This document shows, in pieces, positions 1-9,003 of a stretch of DNA of 28,617 bases. Source of the DNA: Spongospora subterranea f. sp. subterranea (taxonomy: Eukaryota > Endomyxa: Phytomyxea > Phytomyxea > Plasmodiophorida); assembly GCA_049724395.1 (NCBI GenBank), contig JAUGWO010000335.1, positions 1-28,617 of the forward strand. The letters are read 5' to 3'. The position numbers and the translations under genes are program-made. Under the pieces are notes generated by a model. It searched no databases. It was not told the DNA's origin and was given only the letters and a program-made list of their open reading frames with translations. Each line of letters begins with the position of its first letter. The first letter of the stretch is position 1.

Positions 1-386
1 TTGATTAAAGATGGTACCAAGTTCGAAGATTTTCCTTTCAACTTATCCAGTTCCAAGTCGAACAAGCAACGGCCGGGTTCATTCGCCACGACCAATCCGA
101 CAGCGATATTGTATTGCCGACTTTAGACCTAACGAGGTCTGATGCTGGTGTCAATGACATGCCCTACTTCGATCACGGCCGCACAGTGGTTCAAGAAATT
201 CGTTCCGCTGATGTTCCATCAGTTCGAACAGGCAGGTTGTCAACAGCGGCCGGTGTCTTTGGTGATCTTCATGGCCGATCGTTTCAGGAGATGTACGATG
301 CAACGAAAGCGGTGTCGAGACAGGACTCGCCATGGCCCCGTTAATCGCGGTAAGAACCGCCTAGATTGTCGCTCTTCCAGAACAGA
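1..386. other. Unassigned left edge
   Basis: Short overlapping open frames occur on both strands, but none has a recognisable motif. The stretch lies just beyond the integrase part of the minus-strand Ty3/gypsy fossil, so it may hold the worn 3' end of that element. I see no LTR boundary, and the window edge cuts it off. Confidence 0.3.
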
Positions 387-389
387 TTA

Positions 390-1036
390 TGACGCCGTCC
401 TATTCACCCAGACAAGCCGATCAATTTCCAACTCCATATCGCGTCGGTCACGATTAGCCTGTTCCGTCGATGCCCGATACGCCTCTGCCGCCGAACGCTC
501 GGCCAGGGTCCATGCGGCGCGTAGTCGTCTTCGCAGCCGCGCCAGGTATTCTCGCTGAGATGCCGGCGTTGTCCTCGGAACCTGACAGTCGTACATGCTC
601 GGTCCGCGTAGGTCCCTGCCGAACTCCAGAAAGTGTGGCGTCTGCCCCGTCGTCCGGCATATTCCCTGTCCATACGCAAACGTGACGTAGTCTAGGACCC
701 GATCCCATCTTGCTTGATCCTCTGCCGTCAGCGTCCGAAGAAACGAATTGAGATACCGATGCGGTCTCTCCGCCATGCCGTTTCCTTGCGTTCGATAGGC
801 CACCGTCATCGCCAGACGAATCCCCACGCGCACAGTGCCTTCCATAACTCGTTCCGCCACGACGAGCTGCGGTCAGCAACTAGCTTTTTGGGAAAACCTT
901 TCGTCAAGAAGATGCCGTTGATGAGCGCCTCCGCCGTCTCTGTCGATGACAACGATTTCACCGGGATAAATTTCGTCGCATGCGTAAAACGACACGTAGC
1001 ACCGCCGTTTGTTCGTCTTCTTCCTCCGTCGCACAC
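390..1036 (-). pseudogene. Integrase part of the Ty3/gypsy fossil
   Basis: Recognised by the integrase-core pattern FTHATKFIPVKSL followed by GFPKKLVADRSSSW, and by AERPHRYLNSFLR with a downstream region of the type found after the catalytic core (TPHFLEFGRDLRGP). The order and spacing fit a Ty3/gypsy integrase. Treated as a fossil fragment. Confidence 0.75.
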
Positions 1037-1677
1037 GACGCAACTCGGTCAGCCGCTGTCCGAGTTGTTGATCCCACCGTTGTCCCCGCCGGACGCGTTA
1101 TCGATGAGTCCCCCAGGTTCGCCACCAAAGCCCAGACGCGGCCGTCCCGGGCTTCTGCGATGCCTTCTGCCAGTACCAACTCGCCCTTAGCGCGCCGTAG
1201 GTCGACAACCCCGTCCGAGCCCGAGCCTACGTCCAGCTCCACCATTGCCTGGTGATCGGGTTGAAGTATAATGTCGGACACCAGCTTCAGCTCCCATATG
1301 CCATGCTGTTGCCGTTTGGGTGTCCGAAAAGCCACTTGAACGTCGAGTTCTTGGAAAGTGACGTTCTCGCCAGTGACATCCACCATCGCGCCCAACTCCG
1401 CTAGATGTTCGCGTCCCAGTAGCAGATCGCACACCAGGTCGTCGAGTACGAGGAAATTCCCCGTCCACGGTTGTCCCCCGATGGTCAGCTGCATAGTTGC
1501 CCAGCCGTCCGCACGAACTTCATCCCCAACGAAACTGGCCATCGCTGCGGATCTGGTCGCCATTGGGCGGATATATGCCCTCGCCGCCTCCGCGGCCCGA
1601 CGTCTGACTATGCTGACGTCTGCGCCCGTGTCGACCAACGCTAGGAACTCCCGGCCCCCAACGTCAACTGTAATCAA
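1000..1677 (-). pseudogene. Aspartic protease part of the Ty3/gypsy fossil
   Basis: The frame begins with a beta-strand-like stretch leading into VDTGADVSIV, the active-site signature of retroelement aspartic proteases. A later LLLGREHL matches the second hydrophobic-glycine motif (LLG-[RN]-[DE]) of the same fold. The remainder resembles the linker before reverse transcriptase in Ty3-type pol. Confidence 0.75.
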
Positions 1678-1770
1678 CGCGGTACCGCCGCGCTGTTGAT
1701 GCTCTACCCCAGAAATTTGCAGGCCCCCCGGATCGAAAGGGCTTGGGGCGGCTGCAGCCGCCCCGCCTCC

Positions 1771-2813
1771 TCAAGCCGAAGCCTGAGAAGGCGCATCTTC
1801 CTTGGCCTTATGCGGGCACGCCGCCCGCATGTGGCCATTCGCACCACAGCTAAAGCATCGTTGGCGCTCTTTCACCCGCGCGCAATCCCTGAAGCTGTGC
1901 GCGTTCGTCTCACAGGTCCTGCACCGGAAGTCCGCCTGCTTGGCCGTCGCGTCCGCCAACGGAATCGTGGTCGCCCCGACCGTCCTCGGGGGTTTCTTGT
2001 CGCCTAGCTGCTCCCGGAGTCTTTCCTGATAGAGGCAGCTGTGAAGGAACCGCAGCCGCTCCTCCACCGTCAGATCTCGGGCCCGGTTGCTGTACAGGTG
2101 AGTCTTCTCCAGTACGTCCCTGGTTCGCTGCGAGAAACTTCCTAGATAGATGAAGTACAGGAGCTCCTAGGATGCCTCCTCCGGTTGGTTCGCCGTTAGC
2201 TCGTTGAGAGCGGTCTCCAATCGGGTCAGAAACCCGGTCAACGGTTCGTCCGTGCGCTGATGGACTGCTAGCGCTGGTTCCATCCAGCGTGAACGATCTT
2301 CCTGCTCCAGCGCTCCCGTGATGCGGTCGCGCGCATATATCAGGACGTCCTCGTAAGGCGACGTCGGCAATCGGGCAAGGAGCCATAGCTCTATCCCGGT
2401 CCGCTCCATCGCCCCCATCCGCCGCACGGACGAGATCGCCATGTTCAGCCACATGACGACACCGTCTGTCTCGGACGATTTCCATGGGTCACCGGCGCAT
2501 GTGCCAGTTTTGAAAACGTTCGGCCCTGTTCTGCCGACAGCCGCTCGTCGGAGCGCTGCCGTTCGACCCGTTGCGCCTGGCCCTGCGACCATCACTGGCG
2601 CCCCGCCGCGTTCGCTTCGGGCGACTCAGAAGCATAACCGTCGCCATCCTGCTCGCGCTTCACTGCGATCGTAGCTGTCGGGCTAGACGGCGACAGCCGG
2701 GCTACCAGCTGCTCCATGACCCGCGCGATGCGGTCTTGCTCTGCTTGCAGCTTCTCGATCGCCTCGCGGCGATGCTCCCGCATCTCCACCAGACTTTGGC
2801 GGATCTCATCCAT
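1771..2813 (-). pseudogene. gag part of the Ty3/gypsy fossil
   Basis: The N-terminal piece (about 2,592-2,813) is a glutamate- and arginine-rich helix followed by a serine-rich stretch. The middle (about 2,167-2,595) reads like a gag capsid region, with WLLARLP and a helix-rich segment after it. The end (about 1,771-2,067) carries two zinc knuckles, CRTCETNAHSFRDC and CFSCGANGHMRAAC, followed by a basic tail. This order is the standard gag layout. It is a fossil and is treated only as a part of the parent element. Confidence 0.8.
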
Positions 2814-2824
2814 CGTCGCTCCCG

Positions 2825-2942
2825 ATTAAAAGATCCGAATATGTGTTGTGCCGTTACCCTCAGGGAGCAATATTAGTAGTTAGAAGGTGAGGTTTTTGAA
2901 AATAAACCAAAGTGGTCGTCTAAAGTATATTCGGATCTATTA
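2825..2942. repeat. Short inverted-repeat unit, possible miniature element
   Basis: A perfect 12-bp inverted repeat, AGATCCGAATAT at 2,831-2,842 and its complement at 2,927-2,938, brackets an 84-bp AT-rich centre. ATTA occurs just outside each arm (2,825-2,828 and 2,939-2,942) and could be a target duplication. It lies between the gag start of the fossil element and the start of the DDE transposase. It could be a tiny MITE, or part of the leader/LTR of the neighbouring retroelement, since gag begins only a few bases away. Confidence 0.35.
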
Positions 2943-3701
2943 ATGACTTTCTCGAAAAGGGGTCTGCCGGCCTTCGTCTCCCATGCAAGGAGTCACACTC
3001 TTACGCCTTGGCGTGAATCACGGCCAGTCACCATAATTGAAGAGTGTGATTTGATTTCTGTTTCTTCTCTCCACGATAATTTCACCTGTTCCGAAGCGTC
3101 AGAGGATGATGACAATTTTGTAATTTCTGAGCCAGATGACTTTCTGTGCCAAATCAATGAAACTGTAGCATCAAGTGTTCTAAAATGGACTCCTGGTGCA
3201 GATTCACATTTCAGAAAGTCTCACACAGGTGATGGGAGATCGTCCCAATTTCAAAAACAAAAAGAATGGCGGTTAAGAGAATAATCCATGATTGGATGTT
3301 AAAAGATCACACATTGGTTTGGTTCAGGTCAAAATGAAACAGCAGATGGGGTTGTATTATCCGCCCTGGAAGAAGTTGAGGATGATGGTTTTGCACAATC
3401 AGACTGCATCGACGAGTTCGAGGGCTCTATCGATGAATCAATCGAAATATTGAAAGGCAAAATTTTATTGAGAAATAGTCAAACTGCTGAAAACCGCAAT
3501 GTCAACAAGTTTGAGAATGTTCAATATATGTGCATATTGAGGTACTTGGAAACGATTAAATTTAATCCCAGGTTGAAGATGAAGACGTCGTTGGAAATCA
3601 GCAAGGTCTTCTTCGGTGCTGGAAAAGGCTGTGATTACCGAAGCCGGAGACTTCGTCAATGGGCATTGCACTTTCTTCAATTCAAGACAATCAAGGCATC
3701 C

Positions 3702-3835
3702 TGTAGACCTTGACAGTCAATCTGTAAGGATTTCAAAGGACCTCGATGAGGTGATATGACGACGGTAACAAGAGAGAGTGTATTATATCCGCGAATCATC
3801 TCCGCGACGGACCAGGCCTTGAGCCGGGGTCCACA
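3702..3835 (-). repeat. LTR of the miniature element (left copy)
   Basis: 134-bp terminal direct repeat with TG at 3,702 and CA at 3,834-3,835. It contains a TATA-like stretch (gtattatatccgcg) that could serve as a promoter. It is 133/134 identical to the right copy. Confidence 0.88.
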
Positions 3836-3916
3836 CTTCCCCCTCTCAACCGAAGATGACGAACTTTCATCAACACGAGAGAAAGACCGAGTTCGACGCG
3901 GGGAGGGGGAAGGTTC

Positions 3917-4050
3917 TGTAGACCTTGACAGTCAATCTGTAAGGATTTCAAAGGACCTCGATGAGGTGATATAACGACGGTAACAAGAGAGAGTGTATTA
4001 TATCCGCGAATCATCTCCGCGACGGACCAGGCCTTGAGCCGGGGTCCACA
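3917..4050 (-). repeat. LTR of the miniature element (right copy)
   Basis: 134-bp terminal direct repeat, ending in CA directly before the catcc duplication at 4,051-4,055. It has the same length as the left copy and one substitution. Confidence 0.88.
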
Positions 4051-4351
4051 CATCCTGCCAAGGCAAACACGTGAAAACTAGATCATTGATTGAAGACCCA
4101 GATGTCGCCAATGCGTGTTTAAACTACTTAAGAAGTCAGCCAATCGAATTAGTTGATGGTCTCTCCTTTTCAAAATGGGTTAGTGAAAACCTGCACAAGG
4201 TTGACTGCCTCGGCTTTACAAATTGCACAATCATAACAGAAGTGACTGCACGAAGATGGCTTCACCGTCTTGGTTTTCGAAGGACTGAATATAAGAAAGG
4301 CACCTATACCGATGGACATGAGCGCCCAGATGTTGTTGAGTATCGTAAACG

Positions 4352-4410
4352 GTACGACACTCGCAACCCTTTGCGTTTACACTTTAGCCCACTTTGCTAC
4401 TTTTTATTAG
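4352..4410 (+). other. Intron in the DDE transposase
   Basis: GTACGACACT...TTTTTATTAG, 59 bases. Removing it joins cg and g into an arginine codon and continues the family's conserved path from DVVEYRKR into FLELFAKLYSRMDKYEG, which matches the usual spacing before the catalytic domain. The phase is 2. The size agrees with the short introns in the ankyrin gene further right. Confidence 0.75.
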
Positions 4411-5320
4411 GTTTTTAGAGTTATTTGCCAAGCTTTACTCTCGCATGGACAAGTACGAGGGCGATAACATGGAAAGTGTGATTCCTGCCGAAGTTCTTCC
4501 AAACGAAAGTTCCCTAGTGTTATTAACTCATGATGAGACTTGCTTTGAATCAAATGACAGTAAGAAGACAATTTGGTTAGAAGGCGATCGTCAGATTTTG
4601 AGGCGAAAAGGATCTGGCAAATCCATTATGGTGTCCCAGTTTTTGTGCCAGTGCCATGGGAATATGGAAGTTTTGCTGACGAATGAGATCGCTGAAGCAT
4701 TCCCAGAAATCACAGCTTTTGGATCAGTTGGCTCAACCATTGCAACTCTCAAGTTGATAAAACCAGGTAAAAACGTAGATGGATATTGGACCAACAGGGA
4801 TCTTGTGGAGCAGACGAGATTAGCGCTGATTGTCTTTCGGGTGCTTCATCCTAATTCCAAGCCAGTTTTCGCTTTCGATAACTCGCAAAATCACCGTGCT
4901 ATGCCGCGTGATGGGCTTGTTGCTTCAAGGTTAAATCTATCCGATGGTGGAAAAAATGTAGCGCATGTGAGGTCAGGATGGTATGTTTCCGGTGGAGAAC
5001 GGGTTACTCAAGACATGCAGTTTACCAGTGAGTTTGGTTATGCAATTAACGGTCTTGTCCAAAAAGGAATTCGTCAGATTCTCACCGAAAGGCGCCTTTG
5101 GCCCACTTCTGGGATGAGCCTGAATGATGCGCGTCTGCTGCTGTCGAGTCAACCCGATTTCCATTCGCAACAAGAATGGTTAGAAGAAACAGTGTCGAGC
5201 GGAGGGAGGCATAATCATTTTTTACCCCAAGTTTCACCCAGAGTTCAACTGGATCAAGATGTTTGGGGCGCAACGAAAAAGTACACTCGAAAGCACTAAA
5301 GTGAGTATGTACACAAATTC

Positions 5321-5960
5321 CGCATTGTGCCTAAGAGACCTAACGCGGGGTTCCCCGTGAAATCATGACAGTCCGTACGCAGATGGAACATTCCAACACC
5401 ATCCTTCGTGTTTGAGTCTTAGCACACAGCGCATCGGTTCGATGGTTAAAGGTAGGCTCTTTTATGTTTTTTTCAGAAGTGACATTCATCAATTATTGAC
5501 CGCGAGTCAACGCAATTTAGGTTTGCCTCCTATGAACACAGCTGTCCGTGAGGCGCTTTTTTACGAATGCTTTGCCAAAAAGCCGTTTCCTATTTCGCTT
5601 CTCGAAGTGTCTGTTAATATTTGATTTGTTGAACTCGAGAATTCCCAATTTCATCGGACGAAGAACTTTTGAAAATTGCATAAGGTGTAAACTCAATTGT
5701 CCGGCCATTAGAAACAAAGTTCGAGTACGCCTGGCCTCCTTTCTCCTGAAATTTCTGGCTCAACGCGACATCTGTCTCTCTGAAGAAAAACAAAAAGTGA
5801 TCAACCTTTTCTCGTTCCGGGCGCAGCCTGGGACAGTTGGGGTTGCGCAGACACCGTCAGCCGCGCAGTTTTGGCGAACCAATTCTTATGAGGAAAACCG
5901 TCAAAAACCCGCCGTAACGATGATTCGTATCCACACCGGAGAGTCATTATATAGGGCGGA
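5321..5960. other. Unassigned region after the DDE transposase
   Basis: About 640 bases with short open frames on both strands (for example 5,548-5,988 plus) and no recognisable motif. It may contain the worn C-terminus and right end of the DDE transposon, but no inverted-repeat end was found. Confidence 0.3.
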
Positions 5961-5962
5961 TT

Positions 5963-6034
5963 CAATTTTGAACCTTTTTGAACCCTGAACCTTTTTGAAC
6001 CCGCACTGGCACACAGTCATCCATGGATACACCT
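5963..6034 (+). repeat. Left terminal inverted repeat of the 1.24-kb element
   Basis: The arm begins near gattcaattttgaacc and runs to ccatggatac. It pairs with 7,125-7,196 over about 72 bp with very few mismatches. It includes the twofold GAACCTTTTTGAACCC subrepeat. Confidence 0.75.
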
Positions 6035-6262
6035 GGTGTTGTAGCGGGGGGTTTCCATTTCTGGCTGGATGTTATCGATATCTCTATCTACACTGATTAA
6101 ATATGTTATACGATCAGTCATGAACATGCCATATTGGACGTTCTTTTTACATCTATCGATTGATCGCTGTGTATCAGACCGCGAAGGACAATCACAAACT
6201 ATTTTTTTTCAAAATATATCAAGTACTTTCCACATTCATTATTCAATCATTTGATTTATTAA

Positions 6263-7072
6263 TCAAAAACAAAAGATAGATGGATCATTGAGAACCGCCA
6301 ACACGTCATGTGCATGACTACTCGTTAAAAGACGTAGCCACGAGAAATATCCCACGCCTGGAATATGATATTCGATGAGATCCAGTTGTTGGTCATCCTC
6401 AACGAGGTTGCTTTCCAGCTTCTTAATCAATTTCAATATTACGTGATGAGGACCGATGAAGACTTCATCATGATACTTTCTTCGAGGTTTTTTAGAAATT
6501 CGTAGGGGTCGCCCTTCAATGCATACGACCTCTTGTTGGACTAAGCAATTCACCGCATTGAGGATGTGAAAGGGCGCAAAGTGAAAACAAATAGGCGGAG
6601 CAGTAGGCCAATCATTATATCGTTCTTGAGTCAGTTGAATGACTTCTGTCAAATCACCATGTCACCTATCAAAATCTTTTATCAAAACAGGCTCGCATTT
6701 ACCTTCGTCATCATCTGCTTCAAGATAATAATTTCCCCAAACACAGGGATATCTTACCGGTTTCATCTCGTTCAACTTATTCCATTCGATTAGATCAATG
6801 ATCCCGTATTCCCCATCGTCGATGTCAATCGCTGCAAAATGTCAATGACTCAAGCGTTGAACCGGCTGAACTGTAACGCCGGCAGCAGATGTTTCTGCAG
6901 TGCCCCGACAAGAAGTCGGTCGTGATTTGCTCGCTCTATGATGTAAACAGCGATAATGAACGCTTCCATCTTTACGTGAACCATGGAAAATTAATTTTCT
7001 CGGGTTGAAAATAATGCCGTTGCTGTTTGGAGCTGGATTCTTTTTTGGTACAGAATGTAGCAAATATAGCAT
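6263..7072 (-). pseudogene. FLYWCH-like finger protein, interrupted only by two TGA codons
   Basis: One frame on the minus strand stays open from upstream of 7,072 down to 6,263 except for two in-frame TGA codons, at 6,842-6,844 (between the two histidines of SH-H) and near 6,653-6,663. The first part reads LIFHGSRKDGSVHYRC followed by a basic cysteine-poor stretch and a final H-x-H spacing, resembling a FLYWCH zinc finger. The rest (LIEWNKLNEMKPVRYPC, then FHFAPFHILNAVNC and a lysine-rich region) is not recognised. Both stops could be TGG-to-TGA decay of tryptophan codons; translational recoding is possible but nothing else in the window supports it. The frame lies inside the inverted-repeat element, so it probably moves with it. 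Confidence 0.5.
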
Positions 7073-7124
7073 CCCACGGAGACTCCCCGGAGTTTCTCTG
7101 ACTGATGAGGTGGATAGAAGCTGA

Positions 7125-7196
7125 TGTATCCATGGATGACTGTGTGTCAGTGCGGGTTCAAAAAGGTTCAGGGTTCAAAAAGGTTCAAAATTGAGT
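7125..7196 (-). repeat. Right terminal inverted repeat of the 1.24-kb element
   Basis: Reverse complement of the left arm. It starts at gtatccatggatgactgtg and ends at gaccc-type subrepeats followed by aaaattgagtc. The next element's 199-bp arm begins only a few bases further on. Confidence 0.75.
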
Positions 7197-7202
7197 CTAT
7201 CC

Positions 7203-7401
7203 ATGTAATTAGGTGGGGGCAGGTCCCATTCGGTGTGGTCGTTAGGACAGATTATGTTGCTGAATCCAGCTGGTCTAATAGGTTCCTTCATAAGATACCC
7301 AAGCTACTTGTAGCGGCCAGGCGGAAGTAGGGAAAGCCTGGTAGTACACAGGCTTACTCAACCCATAAGAACCCGCGATCCTTTGTATACCATACCATAC
7401 C
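7203..7401 (+). repeat. Left 199-bp inverted arm
   Basis: It starts with atgtaattaggtgggggcag and ends with the iterated cataccatacc. About 97 percent identical to the reverse complement of 14,201-14,399, without gaps. Confidence 0.88.
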
Positions 7402-8154
7402 ATAAACGCGAGAGGTAGATAAAGATGTGCCGGCCATATTTCAAATAAGGCATCGGCCAAAAAATTGTTCCATTGGCGGCCCGCAGGTCAGGTTGAATCA
7501 GAACGGATCAATTAATGCATCAGAACTGATGACCCGATTGTCGTAATCCCATTTTACGGTGACAGATTGTGGTGCACGACATATGGCCTGTAATTGATCC
7601 CTTGAACCCATTTCCCAAACGGTTTGTGTCTATTATGGGTCTTAGAGCATTGCAGAGCAGGACCAATCCCTTAAATCATGTTGTCGAGAAGTCAGAAACA
7701 ATTCAATCCCGTCTGAACCAAACTGTCCAGATGTGACAGTTATCGGGATGTATTAGAAAGTTGGCCAAACCTTTGAAATCGTCAAGGAGCAGAAATATAC
7801 AGCAGACGCTAAAGGAAGATGGCCCAAACCGGGTCAACATGAGCCATTGACCAACAACAACATCATTGATACGATTCGTCTCTGTTGTATCCTATTCACG
7901 CGATATAGGGCTCTTTGCAACAACGTGAACAGCATCGGCAAATCGACTAAAAGGGGTTTCGCAAAATCACTTGATTGGACTCTGGTTCCTGCAAATATTC
8001 TGGTAAATCTTTACCTGAGGTTTGTGGATCAGAAAAGTAAAAGGTGTTGGTGTTCGGTTTGATATAAATTTGAGGGTGGGAAGTTAGCTGGTGGATCAAG
8101 CCTGGTTGAGAATATGTCAAAATGATGGGGATCAACTAACGCCGTTATTCGTCA
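7402..8154. other. Left interior of the long-TIR element, no gene seen
   Basis: About 750 bases between the left arm and the chromovirus. Short frames only (the best is 7,847-8,062 plus) and no motif I can place. Confidence 0.4.
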
Positions 8155-8159
8155 CTTCT

Positions 8160-8330
8160 TGTAGCGTTTCCACGCTGGAATCCGTTCCAAATTCAATGTG
8201 TGTATTAGCCATTCCCTGGAGTCGAGTAATCCTGCTTGACTCACGCAGTAGATGAGGCCGTGGCGCACTCCATGGCATTAGGGGGTGATTAATCCTTATG
8301 CCCAAGGATTGATTATTCACATATGCTACA
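8160..8330 (-). repeat. 3' LTR of the chromovirus (left copy)
   Basis: 171 bp, TGTAGC...GCTACA on the plus strand, preceded by the duplicated target cttct. It is 170/171 identical to the other LTR; the difference is at 8,319. Confidence 0.93.
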
Positions 8331-8344
8331 CTTCCCTTTCCCAG
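8331..8344 (-). promoter_or_regulatory. Polypurine tract of the chromovirus
   Basis: On the minus strand the bases directly upstream of the 3' LTR read ctgggaaagggaag, the place and composition expected of the plus-strand primer of reverse transcription. Confidence 0.7.
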
Positions 8345-8600
8345 AAAAGTGCCTTTCTTTGAGCTGCCTTCTCATCATAATGACCAATTCCTTGTGTGTG
8401 TGCAAGTGGAAAAAAAAAATCTGTAGGAAATCTTTCACATCGGGTTATTTCTTTTCCCGGTTAGCCAACCCCAGGCTAACATTGATCGCCCAATCAACAT
8501 GTCAGAGACCATACGCACTCCAGCGCGTAAGGTACTGTGGAGCTTTCATCCACTAAAACCTACATATACTATAAAATGCCTTGCCACCACATCCCAGCTA

Positions 8601-8987
8601 CTATTGGCGACCTCGCCGCTTCACTGGTTTCCTCGCCTTTTTCCTGATCGGTTCCTGCCGATTGTTAGGCGTCCTGACATCCATCATTCCGTTGATGGCG
8701 TCTAATAACGGATGATCCCTATTCACCTGAATCAATTCCGTTATCAATGTTGGTGCATCATTCTTGAGGGTAATCAGTGGTTCCCATGAGTTCTCCGACT
8801 CAGAAAATCCTAGCCATTTAACAAATCCTTGTAATTGCTGGGTTTCCTGATCCAATCTGACTTTCAGAATCCTTTCTGCCTCAAATGTTGCATTGTCAAA
8901 TGAAAACTGAGTTTTCATCTCTTCCGTGACGTTAAGGTTTTGATCTGCATAGAACCTTATGCGATCTCCATGTACGATAGACGTCAT
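8601..8987 (-). pseudogene. Chromodomain end of the chromovirus integrase
   Basis: ERILKVRLDQETQQLQGFVKWLGFSESENSWEPL carries the chromodomain pattern: an ILKVR strand, FVKWLGF, and NSWEPL at the start of the final helix (named here as three short motifs within 8,720-8,890). A strongly basic tail follows. In chromoviruses this module is thought to steer integration towards marked chromatin. Confidence 0.88.
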
Positions 8988-9003
8988 ATCCGTAATCAGG
9001 TTC

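Larger units (their letters stand above)
387..2830 (-). mobile_element. Ty3/gypsy LTR retrotransposon fossil (broken)
   Basis: Minus-strand fossil of a Ty3/gypsy-type element. Parts in order along the minus strand: gag with a charged N-terminal helix, a capsid-like middle and a nucleocapsid with two CX2CX4HX4C zinc knuckles (about 1,771-2,813); an aspartic protease with a DTGA motif and a following linker (about 1,000-1,677); and integrase core segments (about 390-1,030). It is broken, with several breaks. Its base composition is clearly richer in GC than the flanking DNA, which suggests a different origin or age. No pair of LTRs is visible in the window, so neither end is defined and no LTR age can be given. 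Confidence 0.85.
3702..4050 (-). mobile_element. Miniature LTR element (SMART/TRIM type), non-coding
   Basis: Two direct repeats of 134 bp (3,702-3,835 and 3,917-4,050) flank only 81 bp. Each repeat starts with TGTAGACC and ends with GGTCCACA, the near-palindromic TG...CA ends of an LTR. The sequence catcc sits on both sides (3,697-3,701 and 4,051-4,055), the 5-bp duplication expected of integrase-mediated insertion. The repeats differ at one base (3,757 against its partner), so the insertion is recent. On the minus strand a purine tract (gagagggggaag) directly abuts one LTR, like a polypurine tract. The opposite orientation also has a purine tract, but spaced by four bases. It has no coding capacity, so it must depend on another element. 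It lies inside the transposase gene. Confidence 0.88.
2943..5299 (+). pseudogene. DDE transposase, interrupted
   Basis: Cut-and-paste transposase. The first methionine of the open frame is at 2,943. It runs through an acidic segment (EDDDNFVISEPDD), a basic region near 3,220-3,284, a helical DNA-binding-like region (about 3,450-3,696), then after the insertion TARRWLHRLGFRR and the catalytic domain. The first acidic residue is the D of LTHDE and the second is in FDNSQNH. The third-acid region appears as FYPKFHPEFNW, but one base out of phase with both its upstream and downstream neighbours: two compensating 1-base slips lie close together near 5,217-5,260, the first at a run of T. A 59-base intron joins EYRKR to FLELFAK. 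The C-terminal tail after KYTRKH is not recognisable. With an insertion and slips it is probably inactive, though the homopolymer slip could be an assembly error. Confidence 0.75.
2943..5320 (+). mobile_element. DDE-type DNA transposon (fungal-type family)
   Basis: The stretch holds a transposase gene of the DDE family common in fungi, recognised by the motifs DGHERPDVVEYR, LLTHDETCF, GKSIMVSQFLC, KPGKNVDGYWTNRDL, FAFDNSQNH and VWGATKKYTRKH in the family's usual order. An acidic N-terminal region and a basic finger-like stretch (HTGDGRSSQFQKQKEWRLRE) precede them. No convincing terminal inverted repeats were found, so the outer limits are those of the gene. A 349-bp LTR-flanked miniature element interrupts it at 3,702-4,050. 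Confidence 0.8.
5963..7196 (-). mobile_element. Terminal-inverted-repeat DNA element with internal gene
   Basis: Arms of about 72 bp in inverted orientation (about 5,963-6,034 and 7,125-7,196) are nearly identical. Each holds a short internal repeat, with TTTTGAACC occurring twice, followed by CCCGCACTG and ACAGTCATCCATGGATAC. Between them lies a minus-strand reading frame with a FLYWCH-like finger. Such fingers commonly precede MULE-type transposases, so this may be a non-autonomous MULE-like element carrying a transposase N-terminus or a captured gene piece. No target duplication could be settled at its ends, so its family assignment is inference. Confidence 0.65.

Noticed and set aside
142-2674. 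Many plus-strand open frames over the left retroelement
   Set aside because: They are antisense shadows of the GC-rich gag, protease and integrase parts and show no motifs of their own.
5380-5990. A coding gene on the plus strand (frames at 5,412-5,624 and 5,548-5,988)
   Set aside because: No motif, overlapping frames on both strands and no splice logic. More likely worn transposon DNA.
6653-6844. Recoding of TGA as tryptophan
   Set aside because: Two TGA codons in one frame suggest it, but the rest of the window gives no support and simple TGG-to-TGA decay explains it. Kept only as a remark.
7381-7402. CRISPR-like or microsatellite array at the cataccatacc tract
   Set aside because: Only about three short iterations inside the TIR arm, with no spacer pattern.
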